NCBI GenBank assembly: GCA_947561585.1
Contig: CANNZV010001844.1
Location: 24-64,023, forward strand
DNA: 64,000 bases
Direction: 5' to 3'
Origin: Caprella mutica
Lineage: Eukaryota > Arthropoda > Malacostraca > Amphipoda > Caprellidae
Shown here: one piece after another, positions 49,601 to 59,915 of the stretch
How positions within the stretch are numbered: the stretch's first letter is position 1
Layout of the letters: each line of letters opens with the position of its first letter
Notes under the pieces: generated by a model
The model's database searches: none
Seen by the model: only the letters and a program-made list of their open reading frames with translations
Told to the model about the DNA's origin: nothing
Program-made: the position numbers and the translations under genes

Positions 49601-52600
49601 TAATATTTCATAGAAAACGTACACACAGAGAAAAAGTAAAACCCATATGGTCATATCTAATAGGTCATCAATTTGTTTTCAAATCAATTTATTATATGAG
49701 TTGTTTGGACTTAATTCTTGTTTTCACGTTTGTTAAATCAACTATGACGTTGTGTGTCATTAAACACTAGATAAATATACTTTTTTTATGGATTGATCCA
49801 ACTTACTATGGGAGTTAAAAGTAATTTTTTGGAGGGAATTGTAACGAATGTTGAAACAGCTATGACATAGTGTATTATAGTAACTCATGAAGACTGTTAA
49901 TCCAATGTATATGGTGTATAAATTAATTCATTATGAGATTTTGGCGCTAATTTTTCAAATTTAGGTGTGAGTTAATTAAAACTACTGTTTTGTTTTAACT
50001 AACTTACGTCAATTAAACTACTATTGAGTAGTGACTGAAACGCATCACGTAGTTAGGGGAAAAAGTGACCCATCCATATGATTCAAAACGAACCAAATTT
50101 GATTAGATCCAACTAATCCTTTGTCTGTCTACGACCATAATTATTGGTAAATTCAATTGAATTGAAGATAAATAGATATATAAATAAGCTGCGTATAAAT
50201 TAAGAATCATGGGTTTATTTACTATTTAATAAACTAAACGTCTTATACACACAGAGAAAGGATTAGATGAATCAAATCAAATTTGATTTGTTTAGACTTA
50301 TATGAATGGTTAATTTCCGCCCCTACTTATGTTGTGAGTTGCAGATATCACTCAAAAGTAGTTAAATTGACGTTGGTTAAAACAAAATAGTCGTTTTGAC
50401 TCATTCCTAAACTTAAAAAATAGCGCCAACTCGCATAGTAAGTCAATTTGTATACCAGATACCGTGGATTAACAGTCTTTGTGAGTTACTAAAATACAAC
50501 CTGTCATAGTTTTTTCAACATACTTTAAAATTCTCAAAAAATTATTTTTAACTATAATATAGTTAGTTGATTCAATCAATGAAATGAATTGAATTAACTT
50601 ATGTTTCAGTTGTTTTAACACACATCAAACCCCATATAACCACATGGGATACCAAAAATGTTGCGTACACACAAATAAATGATTAGTTGAATCAAATCAA
50701 ATTTGATTTGTTTTGGCTCATATTAATGAGTTATTTTTGAGTAATGTTGCCCCCCCCCTTCCCCCGGTCAGATTTGAAAGTGACAAAATGTATACCTTAC
50801 TGTTTTTACTGTAAAATATATATACATCATTTGGATTTAGGTATATCAGTGTCATATTTTTGGCGAAAGTGTCATTCAGCGAAATTGTCGTGCGGTGAAA
50901 GTGTTTTTTAGCGAAAGTGCTTTCGGCGAATCGACTTAGAACCCATTTTTCTTTGAGTAAGTTTTATGAATAATAAATAAAATCAACTATTAACAAATAA
51001 GCAGAAATGGCATAGTTACTCCAATATTTTATAATTTAAGTTTCTATAATGTGGATGAAAGAAAGGAATGAATCTATTTTAGGACACACTTAGCTATTAT
51101 AACGACTATTTTTACTGACTTTAAATTTCTTCTTTAGAGCTATAATAACTGTTTTTGAGCTTTCTAGACTACTTTCGTAAGAACTATAAATCTGGGCTCT
51201 ACTGATCACCTAAGGCTCTAAGCAGCTACATAATCTGATTTATTTTGTTATGTGGACTTGCCACCTATGTAGGTCTTAGTGTAGAGCGTTTTTTCATCTT
51301 TTTAGAGTTGGGTTTCACGTCAGGGAGGAAAAGCTGTGAAACTGCATAAAAACGATGTGGGCAAACTTTCAGACCACTAGGTCGATTCCTTGATGGTTCC
51401 AGGGTCGTTTGAAAATATGAAAAATAGCATATTTAAAAAAAATCCAAAAATTATATTTTTTGTTCTTAAAAGTCAAGATAGATTCATATCGTAATGATAA
51501 CCCTTTTAGAATATCTGACCCAAATTTCAAAGCTCTATCTTATTATCTTCATTGTTCGAAGCCCATTTGAATATCATAAGAATAAGGATTTATTGATGAT
51601 AACATATCATCAAGCCCTTCTATAATTACCTCTAACAAGAGGAATTTTCAGGGCCTCGAACAATGAAGATAATAAGATAGAGGTTTGAAATATTGGTCAG
51701 ATATTCTCAATGGGTTATTAAAACGATATTAATCTATCTTGACTTTTAAGAACAGTAGATATAATTGTTGGATTTTTTTTTTAATAAAATGCTATTTTGC
51801 GTATTTTCAAACGACCCTCGAACCATCATGGAATCGACATAGGGGTCTGAAAGTTTGCACACATCGTTTTTATGCAGTTCTACAACTTTTCCTCCCTTGA
51901 CGTGAAACCCAACTCTAAAAAGTTGAAAAAACGCTCCTCCCTAAATTATTGTAGGTACATGATATGATTCGATATGTTGTTATATAAACTGAATACCAAT
52001 GCAGCTATATGATATTTATTATAAGTTGGGTAGTGTGGTGGAAGATGAAAAAAAGATATTTATATTTTCATTTACTAAATAATGGAGTAGAATATTAATG
52101 ATGTGATGGAATTTAAGTAGTAGAAGTTGGGGGAGGTTGAAATTTATTGATGGGTGTGGATTCCTTAGAGAGCGGAGTGAATTATGTGATTCAATTCCCC
52201 TCTATATAAATATATTGTAAGATAAAATATTTTTTTTCATGTGCAGATTCAATAAAAAGTTCAATCTAATTTGTTTGAGTGAAGCAGACGTCAATATATT
52301 TATAGATAAGAATGAGCAATTGATTGCAATGAAGGTTTTATAATAATGAATTTAAATAATTAGAACTCACCTCTTCATCTCCTCTTTAATGTCAGACTGG
52401 GATTTATCTAGTCCCAAGACCTGAAGAAGCTGTGACAGTTGTCTATCCTCCGACTGACTATGTGAACTCCTGACATCCTGAAACTCTTCGATGTTTTCGC
52501 TTACGTATTTGGCTGAAAAGTACTCTTGTATAGTGCTGTGCATGAATTGGTAAGATTGATCTTGATTGTACTGGAACGAGTGTTCTGGCGTTAAGATGCA

Positions 52601-54319
52601 TGAGAGTAGGCTTGGAATATCAATGTCATCAGGCATCCCCTTTATTTCATCGCATTCAGCGACCATATTGGTTAAATCTTTTCCTTTCAGGAAGTATTTC
52701 TTTGCCTTAAAAAGTTTAAGACAAAATTTACCCAGCACATAAACAATTTTTTCAGCTTTTCCTTTTGGGTTAGGAGCATCTTTTAACTTTCTAGTCATTT
52801 CACGTAGGTAAATATGTCGAACTGCATCATAAGCACTATGTTCATTCTTCATCTTGGACACTGACTTCGAATCTTGCACAAACAAGGAGATGAATAACGC
52901 CAGAAGAATGGGAGAGGAGAAAACATCTTTAGCAGCTACAGTTAGATTCTCAAAGCTTTTCACCAGCTTGTCAGTGTTAATAGAATCATCCATCTTATCC
53001 GCATAATTCCTCAGGAAGTTCACTTTGTCGCTAAGTTCACTGAAGGATTCGATGAATATTTTTGTGTGGTCTAAATCCATTCTTTGCAACTCACAGACGA
53101 AATTATTCCCTGCATCAACTCGGGAAGTAACAATGCAACTAGCGTTGTAATCTCTGCAGAAAGGAATTATACTGTCAACTAGCTTTCTACAGTTATTATT
53201 AATTTCATCGTAGCCGTCAAGGAGGAATACTAATCCTTTTACAATTTTGAAGGCTTCGTAGATGTCATCTTCGGGTGAAAGAAAATCTTTAAGACATTCC
53301 CTAAGAAATTTGGCAAGATTTATCTGTTGCTCACTTCTGCACTCGATGTATATAGGGATTTTGAATTGCTCAATTTTGTCATATCTCGACGTACTACCAT
53401 GAACTGATGTCTCAAGAATGTCTTTGCACATATTTCGCATCAGAGTGGTTTTGCCTGAGCCTGGACCTCCATTTATAACAACAAACTTTTCATAATTGTT
53501 GTTATATATTTCTGTACAGGGAAATATAGTTTTCTTATATTTCGTTTTATCTTCATTGTCTTCAGTAGTAACATATAAGTTAGAGCACTGGAAGATATCA
53601 GATGTACCTATCTTTTTAAAACTACCTGGCAGAGGTACTGAGAAATGAGGTGAATATCTCTCTAGCATGTTTGAGGGGACTTCAGATGAAATATTTTGAG
53701 CGATGTACTTCACTCTGTTCTCATAGAAGTGTTTTGTGTCAAGAAGAATTTTGTCAAACTCATTATCCAAAACATTTACCTTTCCCCAAATTTCCATCTG
53801 ATCTTTGCCGTAGAGTTTACCAGCAGCTCTGATACATTCTATCATGGAGTCTCTTGTTTTATCAAAGTGAGATCCTTTAACGGCTTCTGTATATTCATGA
53901 CTCACGTCATTTCTGAAGGCTTTGATTTCTTTGAGCAGACTCTCCACAGAGTTAGGATCTTTAATTCTTTCATTATATTCTTGGCCTCCAGTTTGGGCAA
54001 TTCGATCATAGCAGAGAATTGGGAGAAAATCATGCAGTGATGTTATGTCAAAGTCAGAGAAGGAATTTTTTCTGATTTTTGGTTCATTTTTCTTCAGCCA
54101 TTTTTTCAGGTCTACATTACACTTTTCTTTAATTTTTGCTTCAATTCCCAGATCATTGATATGATCTATTATTCTCTTACCCTCAGGTAATGCAAATCCC
54201 CAGTCAATTATGGTCCGGTAGACCAGAGGTCCGCAGTCGAACTTGATGTGATCATTTCGTAGTAAATTCAGGTCTTCTTCTTTGATTCCGAGTGGAGTCA
54301 GACTATTTTCTGTTGACAT
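43449..54319 (-). CDS. HEPN-NACHT-LRR-like (NLR-type STAND NTPase) gene, five exons
   Basis: Joined by eye as exons 54319..52371, 47777..47325, 46188..46031, 44740..44593 and 43620..43449. Every junction has a GT donor (GTGAGT, GTTAGT, GTGAGT, GTGAGT) and an AG acceptor, and the phases agree, giving 2880 nt or 959 residues. Residues about 20-175 resemble the HEPN domain of DZIP3-type proteins, with RNDVSH at 136-141. Residues 280-480 are a NACHT NTPase with GGPGSGKTT at 284-292, VFLLDGYDE at 364-372 and a sensor-like IVTSR at 396-400. Residues 590-606 match the NACHT winged-helix signature (QFMHSTIQEYFSA). The last exons are LRR-like. Known proteins of this build are cytosolic NTP-driven oligomerising sensors, so an immune or RNA-surveillance role is inferred. 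The 3' end is less certain than the start. An AATAAA on the minus strand at 43149..43154 suits a short 3' UTR. Confidence 0.8.
43930..44105. repeat. TATCACGTGATGAGTAAGT repeat in intron 4
   Basis: Five units of about 33 bp with the core TTATCACGTGATGAGTAAG. Each carries a CACGTG or similar E-box-like palindrome, but I do not infer function. Confidence 0.6.
44205..44500. repeat. Degenerate 60-bp repeat in intron 4
   Basis: Four or five units sharing CACATTTATACTA, then TTAAATAACTATATT and ATTCAATATTCTTT. Confidence 0.5.
44593..44740 (-). CDS. Exon 4 of the HEPN-NACHT gene
   Basis: 148 nt, with acceptor AATTAATTTGCAG ending at 44741 and donor GTGAGT at 44592. It has 48 full codons and consistent phases on both sides. 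Part of the product reads ILWIEHIPADGKEQVYNLVK, which looks like a strand-turn-helix unit. Base composition is less AT-rich than the flanking introns, as expected for coding sequence. Confidence 0.7.
45700..45950. repeat. Degenerate 45-bp repeat in intron 3
   Basis: Five or so diverged units containing AATACAAATTAATAGGAAGG-like sequence. Confidence 0.45.
46031..46188 (-). CDS. Exon 3 of the HEPN-NACHT gene
   Basis: 158 nt. The acceptor TTTCCTTTCCCACATTAG ends at 46189 and the donor GTGAGT starts at 46030. The phases fit both neighbours: one base completes AAT and one base is passed on. The translated segment alternates hydrophobic residues in a way that fits short LRR-like strand and helix units, for example LLITTPSVSDISFAALEEH. 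Confidence 0.7.
46310..46850. repeat. Dispersed repeat in intron 2, paired with 48.2-48.4 kb
   Basis: The end AACTCACCTTTAAATG and an earlier CATTTTCTATGA block recur at 48180..48390 in intron 1. The region also resembles the arms of the inverted repeat at 12.4-12.55 kb (CGACCGAAAATGTGGA against CTCGAAAATATGGA). It is probably one MITE family. The AACTCACCTTT end looks like a splice donor on the minus strand, which could mislead gene finders. Confidence 0.4.
47325..47777 (-). CDS. Exon 2 of the HEPN-NACHT gene
   Basis: An open stretch of 151 codons on the minus strand. It is bounded by a pyrimidine-rich acceptor (TTTTTTTCTTGACAG) ending at 47778 and a GTTAGT donor at 47324. Its first base completes the split arginine codon of exon 1, and it leaves two bases for exon 3. 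The product is helical and mixed-charge, with segments such as YGNIIKLLMLETLSNGELP and IKIEFKSCEV-like strands. It sits where NLR proteins carry the linker between the winged helix and the repeats. No catalytic motif is visible, and I do not recognise a named domain. Confidence 0.75.
48915..49030. repeat. Short CTTTAAAAGAC tandem repeat in intron 1
   Basis: About four degenerate units of roughly 28-30 bp, alternating CCCTTTTAGAGG-like and CTCTTTAAAAGAC-like segments. Confidence 0.5.
49090..49260. repeat. Degenerate GAAGTGGTTATTGTTGTAGA repeat in intron 1
   Basis: Three or four diverged units of about 50 bp sharing GAGAAGTGGTTATTGTTGTAG and AATGGGGA-like blocks. Confidence 0.45.
49621..50137 (+). 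mobile_element. Non-autonomous element with CACACAGAGAAA ends
   Basis: It begins with ACACACAGAGAAAAAG and ends with CTAATCCTTTGTCTGT. The interior carries the blocks AACTTACTATG and GTTAATCCAATGTAT found in the 11.4-15.2 kb element. It is an internally deleted relative of that larger unit, inserted in intron 1. No coding sequence. Confidence 0.6.
50251..50740 (-). mobile_element. Inverted and truncated CACACAGAGAAA element copies
   Basis: It starts with ACACAGAGAAAGGATTAG and reads through the same family in the opposite orientation to the copy just before it, ending around 50666. Another partial end, with ATTAGTTGAATCAAATCAAA, follows at 50674..50740. Both are decayed and non-coding. Confidence 0.55.
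50855..50952. mobile_element. Tandem-repeat transposon end, CGAAAGTG unit
   Basis: Five or so units of GGCGAAAGTGTCATT-type sequence run up to CGACTTAGAACCCA. On the reverse strand this reads GGGTTCTAAGTCG followed by the repeats. That matches the layout of the other tandem-repeat ends in the window, which have a GGG-CTA-type terminus and then a 14-30-bp array. I did not find the partner end. Confidence 0.4.
51279..51948. mobile_element. Foldback element, about 660 bp, in intron 1
   Basis: The outer left segment GAGCGTTTTTTCATCTTTTT and the right end AAAAAGTTGAAAAAACGCTC are complementary. The match continues inward through GTTGGGTTTCACGTCAGGGA and a shared AAGATAATAAGATAG block. Arms are about 270 bp and meet near 51615. 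A foldback MITE is the simplest reading. Confidence 0.75.
52371..54319 (-). CDS. Exon 1: HEPN and NACHT domains
   Basis: This exon of 1949 nt encodes residues 1-649 and two bases of the next codon. The start is the only plausible ATG before the HEPN region. The DITSLHDFLPILCYDRIA stretch and the RNDVSH motif fit the DZIP3-type HEPN fold, whose Rx4-6H motif forms the catalytic site in HEPN ribonucleases. The NACHT part is complete: P-loop K290 and T291, Walker B D368 with the acidic DE pair at 371-372, and a proline-containing SSPILLALF segment near 470. The donor reads AAGAG followed by GTGAGT at 52370, just ahead of the genomic stop at 52367..52369, so splicing rather than termination is expected. 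A possible non-coding 5' exon has a donor-like CAG/GTAAAA near 54412 on the minus strand, but it is speculative. Confidence 0.88.
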
Positions 54320-55799
54320 TTATCTTGTAAGTAGCACAGAAGTACAATCTAGTGAAAGCATAAGTAGCAAATTAGTGAATGAATAACAACCAATTTGTTT
54401 CAAATTTTTTACCTGTATCTTAAACAGCATAACTAGTAGTGACAAACTAGGTAAGCTAGGTAAGCACTTGAAACATCATACTCATCCTAATCACCGTTTA
54501 CTCCTTTCCAATTTAGCTTTAGGTTACTTGATTCAGGAGTAAACTAAATAAATCTTTGACTGCTAACTCTTTCTCCATATAACCAATATGTAGTCATTTT
54601 GGTGAAGAAAAATGCGTTATTCATGATGTAAAAACTGAATGTCCCAAACAATACCATTATTTCTACAGAAATGAAATCGGTTGAAGAGGATGTGATCTTC
54701 TATATATTGATGTTATGAGAACATTTTATTTGGAAAATAAGTGAACCATATCTTCAAAAATTTTGAAGATTTTTTCCAAAATCTTTGCGGATCATATACT
54801 AAAAAAAAATTTCTACCTAGTGACGAGTGAACTAATAACTTGGGTTAAAGATTAAGCTATAAGATCCATTGTATTAGTAGCTGAGATAGAGTATGTTTAA
54901 ATTCATATATACTCATTTTAGAGAGAAGTTCGAACATTGTGTATATAGGGTTTATTTGAACTGTAACTAATTAAACTATTTTGTCAAATAATAAATAGAA
55001 AAGAATCAAGATGAATTCAGTTTATTTGGGAATCAGTAATGGACAATAGTTCAAATATAAACCCTAGGGCGTGAGAAATGACAGAATTCAGTAATATGGT
55101 GCCTAGGACAATTCATTGCGGGGACATTTCGTCGCAGGCCAGTCTGCTGGAATTAGTAAAGTGTTCGCAAAAAATCACTCCGCATAATGTGTCTCCTGAC
55201 TCAGATTTTTATTTGAGGTCAAGTTGTTCTCCGGCACTCATCAGTAAGTAGGTGTAATTATTTTGACTGAATTGCTCTCTGAAATCATCAATATTCTATC
55301 AATGTTTCTTGAAAGTTGTGAAATTGCCCTAAGCAATGTAATGTGAATACAATTTTTTAAAGGCTGCAAAACCGTTTGGTAATCGTGAAACAAAATTCCA
55401 CAAAAATTCTGAGCAAAGGGAATTTTGGGCTTTCATGATGTGAAAGCAAAATTTACAAGGGAACATGTGAATTTATTCAAAATTTGAACTTATTTAACAT
55501 ATTTGAGTTTTGACCATTTGAATTGTAAGCCATGCAATCTGCTTTAACTGACATACCCTCAAACATACCAACGGTAAATAATAAATAGGTATTATAATAT
55601 AAATATTTCTGTTTCAAAAGAGCTTTCAGTTTCTATTAGTGACTTAAGTGATAAATATACTTGACTTGAAGTAAAAACAATGGAAATATTTTGTGTACGG
55701 GATATTATATCAGCAATACTCTAAAATCTCTCTTGAAAGTCGAAATTATAAAAGGAATTGTTTAATTGTTGCCATAATGATAAACAGTATCAGTATTGG
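54320..55799. other. 5' flank of the HEPN-NACHT gene
   Basis: I found no coding sequence here. A stretch at 55103..55140 has GGTGCCTAGGACAATTC followed by GGGACATTTCGTCGC. It looks like one end of a tandem-repeat-terminated transposon related to the copy at 34.4 kb. No clear TATA box or initiator could be assigned. Confidence 0.4.
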
Positions 55800-55959
55800 G
55801 GGAACAGAACAAAATCCCCCTCCGCACAAAATCCCCCTCCAGACAAATCCCCCCTCTGGACAAAATCTCCTTCTGGATGCAGACAGACAGACTTTAATAA
55901 GTTTAGAAAGCTTGTTTTTTACGAACAAAGTATCAAGAAGATGCTGACTTTACACTTAA

Positions 55960-56357
55960 CCCTAATGAGTTTGACGTGTGTTTTTTAGGCACATCTTTTT
56001 GGAATTACTTTATTTCTTTTATGTTATTCGTTTCAATTTACTGTCTTTTCTTGAATTTGTTCCAACTTACATACCGAAGATATTTTTGTATTTAAAAATT
56101 TAAAAAAAATTACGTATCGTCGCAAATCCCCGTAAATCACGTAAATAATTATGGAATTAATTGTACTTTGGTGACGTTTGGCAACCTAGAAATACAGTTT
56201 TGTTAGCCAAAACGGACGAATTTGTCCACATTAGTCTAGTATATACACTAACAGCTTGTAAAAAATACAGCACTGTAGGTTTATAAATAAGACATGTGTT
56301 TTTTTTTTACACATAGTCAAACTTTCCCGTTGATTTCGACAGTCAAACTCATTAGGG
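55960..56357. mobile_element. TTAA MITE with CCCTAATGAGTTTGAC ends, nested
   Basis: TTAA at 55956..55959 and 56358..56361 flank perfect inverted ends CCCTAATGAGTTTGAC and GTCAAACTCATTAGGG. A CCC start after TTAA is piggyBac-like. It sits inside the MULE, directly before the transposase relic, and probably broke that gene. A related copy is at 59382..59915. Confidence 0.85.
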
Positions 56358-56362
56358 TTAAG

Positions 56363-56845
56363 ATGCTTAAGATAGCAGCATTATCTTTTGTTCCGTCTGA
56401 CGATATTGAAACTGTGTTTTACACGTTATCTGATCTAATACCAGAAGGAGGAGTTCAGATATTGATGTTTATATTGGGAGGCAATATCGTAAAACAAGTC
56501 TGCCTCTAACATATCAAGTATCTTTGTGGAACACCCACTGTAGAACTAATGACCATCAACCTCTAACTAATAACATCGTCGAAGCTTGGCACAGACAGTT
56601 TTTCTCATTGTGTTATTGTTCACATCCACATATTTGGAAGTTCTTTGACTTAATCAAAACATAAATTAAATATCAGGACAGCCGGATGACTCAACATAGT
56701 TCTGGTTATGAGCCTCAAACACTCAGAAAAAAGCAAATAAAGAAGATTATGGCCCAATATGAAAAATATTATGATGAAGATGTTTTGCAAAACATTACAA
56801 GCAATTTAATTACGATTTTAAAAGCCTTTCCTGTATTTTACGTTT
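56363..56845 (+). pseudogene. MULE transposase C-terminal relic
   Basis: First frame: LKIAALSFVPSDDIETVFYT, matching the ALAFVPxxDVxxxFExL segment. A frameshift near 56465 leads to DVYIGRQYRKTSLPLTYQVS, then LWN and NNIVEAWHRQFFSL (the conserved TNNxVEgWH motif), CSHPHIWKFFDLIK and, after one stop, KQIKKIMAQYEKYY. The order matches the C-terminal half of animal FLYWCH/MULE-type transposases. The catalytic DDE part upstream is missing, so it is inactive. Confidence 0.72.
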
Positions 56846-57435
56846 GACTGTATCAATTATTTCTTTATCATGGATTCTTCAATGTTTTGATTTTTAACTC
56901 CAGATACTCAACTGAAGATACTGAACTCCAGATACGCAACTATATTGGTTGATTATTATTGCAGCACTGTCCCTACTAGCTTAGAAGGTATCAACGATGT
57001 AATTATTTACAGAAAAGTTGTTGTAAATACCTAACTGTACTAAAGGCACTTTAATTATTGTTATATAGTAATAATACAAGGTAAATTATATGATACATTG
57101 CCAAATTGTATTTTTATTTGATTATGTTGGACATGGGCATGAATTAATTAACTTTATAACTATATTATAGCTACCCTGAAAAATCAATGAGATAGTTTTA
57201 AATAAGAATTAACAAAATAAACTGTGATTCCTTATTAGTAAAATTAAAAATTAAATTAAAAAACGGCTTATATGACAATTCCTAACTTTAAAACTATGAG
57301 ATTATCTTTAATTGATATAAAGACTCTAGGGGGATTTTGAACGGAGGAGGATTTAGTCCAGAGGGGGTATTTGTCCGGATGGGGTATTTTTCCGGAGGGG
57401 GTATTTGCCTGGAGGAGGATTTTGTCCTAGACCCA

Positions 57436-57995
57436 AGTATTGGACTCATGCAAAATATTCACACTGCTTAACCCCAATTTTTCTATTTATGTGTATTGCC
57501 TTGATGACGGACGTCACGGTCACAAATCACTCTCAAATTGTAAGAACCAGGGCATAGTAACATAAAGGGTATGGTAACTCGCAGACGTATGATACAGTAA
57601 ACAAAAGGGTATGGTAATTAGCTGATCAAATCTAGATTGACATGACCACGGAATGGCCGAAAAATCTTACAATTGGCATTAATGGCTATGTGAATAATAT
57701 TCTTTGTGGTTAAGAACTAGTTCATTTTAATTGACATGTTTCAGTATTTTGCCAATAATTATTTCATTAATAGTAAAGGTATATTCACAGATAACAATTT
57801 CATTATTTACATATTCAACTTATATATATTTTTGGAAAGTCTCCAGTGGACTGTCGGCTGTGACCACACTTTGAAACATGGGACTTCCTACATTTAACTA
57901 AGTCACTATTAATTTTTTCTTATCAATTACTAACTAAGCATTTTTAGGAGTTACCAAGCACTGGTTTACGCTCCTAGGTAGTATATGTTTAAGAC
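57436..57995. other. No recognisable gene
   Basis: AT-rich. TTTGAAACATGGGACTTCCT near 57870 recurs in part, reversed, near 60250, so flanking repeat scraps may lie here. Confidence 0.35.
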
Positions 57996-59076
57996 GGTGT
58001 ACCGACAGTTGGGCCCAGGACAATTGGGCCCCGACAATTGGGCCCGCCGACAATTGGGCCGAGGACAATTGGGCCCAACGACAATTGGGCCTCGGACAAT
58101 TGGGCCTCATGACAATTGGGCCCACGACAATTGGGCCCCAAAACAATTAAGCCCAGAAAAGAAATGTTTCCTTGTTTTTACTAGGGAAGTGACAATATTA
58201 TCTTCGAAATATACTTTATATTCTCTAAAAATATGTTCATATTTTTTAATTCGATTCATACTTGATAAGGTATATATTAGCAAGTACCTTAAATCACATT
58301 TGGATGCTAATCTCATGTTTCAATGTGATGAAAACCTTTGAAGTCTTTAAATAAGTTGTATTATTTTGAATCATGACATATGGATCCAATGGATCCATCG
58401 TCTGACAAAGACAAATATTTGGTAAAAAATGGATAAATTTTGAAGGTTAAACGTTACATCGAACAGTTGTTTAAACAGTTGTTTTGATAAAATGAGATTA
58501 TGAGAATACATTTTGTAATAATAATTCATAAACCTCTTCAATATTGAACACTGAACAGTATTTAAATAATTCACGTTAACTTTAATTCAATTTGTATGTT
58601 CCAATAATTCCGGCATGTCTAAAATACTTACATCCTTATTTTCTATTGTTTCTTTATCTAAAAAAGCTACATTCTTATTTTCTATTGGTACTCATTCACT
58701 TCACAAGAGTTCACTATACAGAGATAGTATAACAAGGAAATTTGTTGCTTACATGACCTATCTCAGAACAGAAAATTATTGTAGTGTAATAGAATAATAG
58801 CATTTATTCCTGAAAAGATATTGTTCTACTAAAATATAATCATTTTTCATAACGAGAATAGTTTTATCATGTAAGGAATATTCTTCAATTTAAATATGAT
58901 CAATACCATAGTTTTATACAAAACGCATATCATCACAAACTTAGTTATTACAGTAGCAAGGGTCTGTAATTAAGTTAAACAGTAAACTTTGAAAAAAAAA
59001 AAGAAAAATAATATAATTTTCACGGGGCCCAATTGTCCGGGGCCCAATTGTCGGCGGGCCCAACTGTCGGGCCACG
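57996..59076. mobile_element. MULE-like element with GGGCCCAATTGTC ends, copy 2
   Basis: Nine GACAATTGGGCCC units start at 58004, and three inverted units close the right end at 59030..59070. A perfect 9-bp duplication, GTTTAAGAC, lies at 57987..57995 and 59077..59085, as expected for Mutator-like transposition. The 900-bp interior aligns with 684..1805. Open frames over the ends are repeat artefacts. Confidence 0.88.
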
Positions 59077-59381
59077 GTTTAAGACTGTATATCTTATTGA
59101 TGAGTGAAAAAGGATACATTTATAACAAACCTGAATTTTATCCATACATACAAAACATTTATAAATGACTTTAAACATCTCGATATTATCTTGCAAATAC
59201 GAGGTATTGGTAGGCGCTGAGTCTCAAAAATATGTTTACGTCATATTTTGCATCATCTACTAGTGACCATTCCCTTTATGTTACTGTACCCTGAGTTGAG
59301 GACGCAAAAATATGACTTCATCAAGACGACACATAATTTGTTTGTGACCCAACGCCTCACTACTTCGTATTTGCATGTTAA

Positions 59382-59915
59382 CTCTAATGAGTTTAATGTG
59401 TGATTTATAAGCACATCCTTTTAAATTATTTCATAGCTTAAATGTCATTCTTCAAATTTATCAAGCTTTCTTGACTTTTTTCCTACATACATCCCAAATA
59501 CATTTTTGTATTCAAAAGTTAGAGAATTTTTAAGTATCGGCGTAAATTAGATCAAATCACATAAATTTGGAAATAAATTGTGAGGACGTGTGGCAACGCA
59601 GAAATTTATCTTTACAGCCTCTAAACACACTACTGTTCACCTTTTCGTGGAAAACACACACATGCACGAGCTATGATTGCGTCACATTCCACCAAATCAC
59701 AGCTCTTCTCTCTCAGTTGCCAATGTCTTATATTCCTATATATTTATTTCTCCTTATATATTCATCATTTTACTTGACTTTTTGTACATTTTAGTTTAGT
59801 ATATATATTTACAACTTGGAGAAAATACTGTACCGTTTTTTTATAAATAAGACAAGTGTTTCTTAAAAACGCAATCAAACCTTGCGATACCTTCTGAACG
59901 TCAAACTCATTAGAA
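59382..59915. mobile_element. TTAA MITE, copy 2
   Basis: Flanked by TTAA (59378..59381 and 59916..59919). Its ends, CTCTAATGAGTTTAATGTGT and CGTCAAACTCATTAGAA, are diverged versions of the 55960..56357 ends, and the inner CACATC and ACATACAT blocks correspond. It is 130 bp longer than that copy. Confidence 0.7.

Larger units (their letters stand above)
47778..52370 (-). other. Intron 1 of the HEPN-NACHT gene, transposon-filled
   Basis: 4593 bp between validated splice sites. It contains at least two CACACAGAGAAA elements, a 660-bp foldback, a tandem-repeat transposon end and short minisatellites, listed separately. A repeated CTACATGATCTGATT-type unit lies near 49285, 51225 and 51955, on both sides of the foldback, so the foldback interrupted an older array. 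No extra exon was recognised. Confidence 0.6.
55800..57435 (+). mobile_element. MULE with ACAAAATCCCCCTCC repeat ends and transposase relic
   Basis: The left end has four CAAAATCCCCCTCCG-type units. The right end (57330..57435) has five in the opposite orientation and closes TGTCCTAGACCCA, the complement of a GGGTCTAGGACA terminus. AGTATTGG is duplicated at 55792..55799 and 57436..57443. The interior carries a MULE transposase relic and a nested TTAA MITE. It is the one element that identifies the superfamily of the tandem-repeat-ended group. Confidence 0.8.

Noticed and set aside
53650..54040. Plus-strand frames over 53.6-54.0 kb
   Set aside because: Antisense shadows of HEPN-NACHT exon 1.
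57934..58341. Open frames with QLGPxxW repeats
   Set aside because: Same repeat array in the second element copy.
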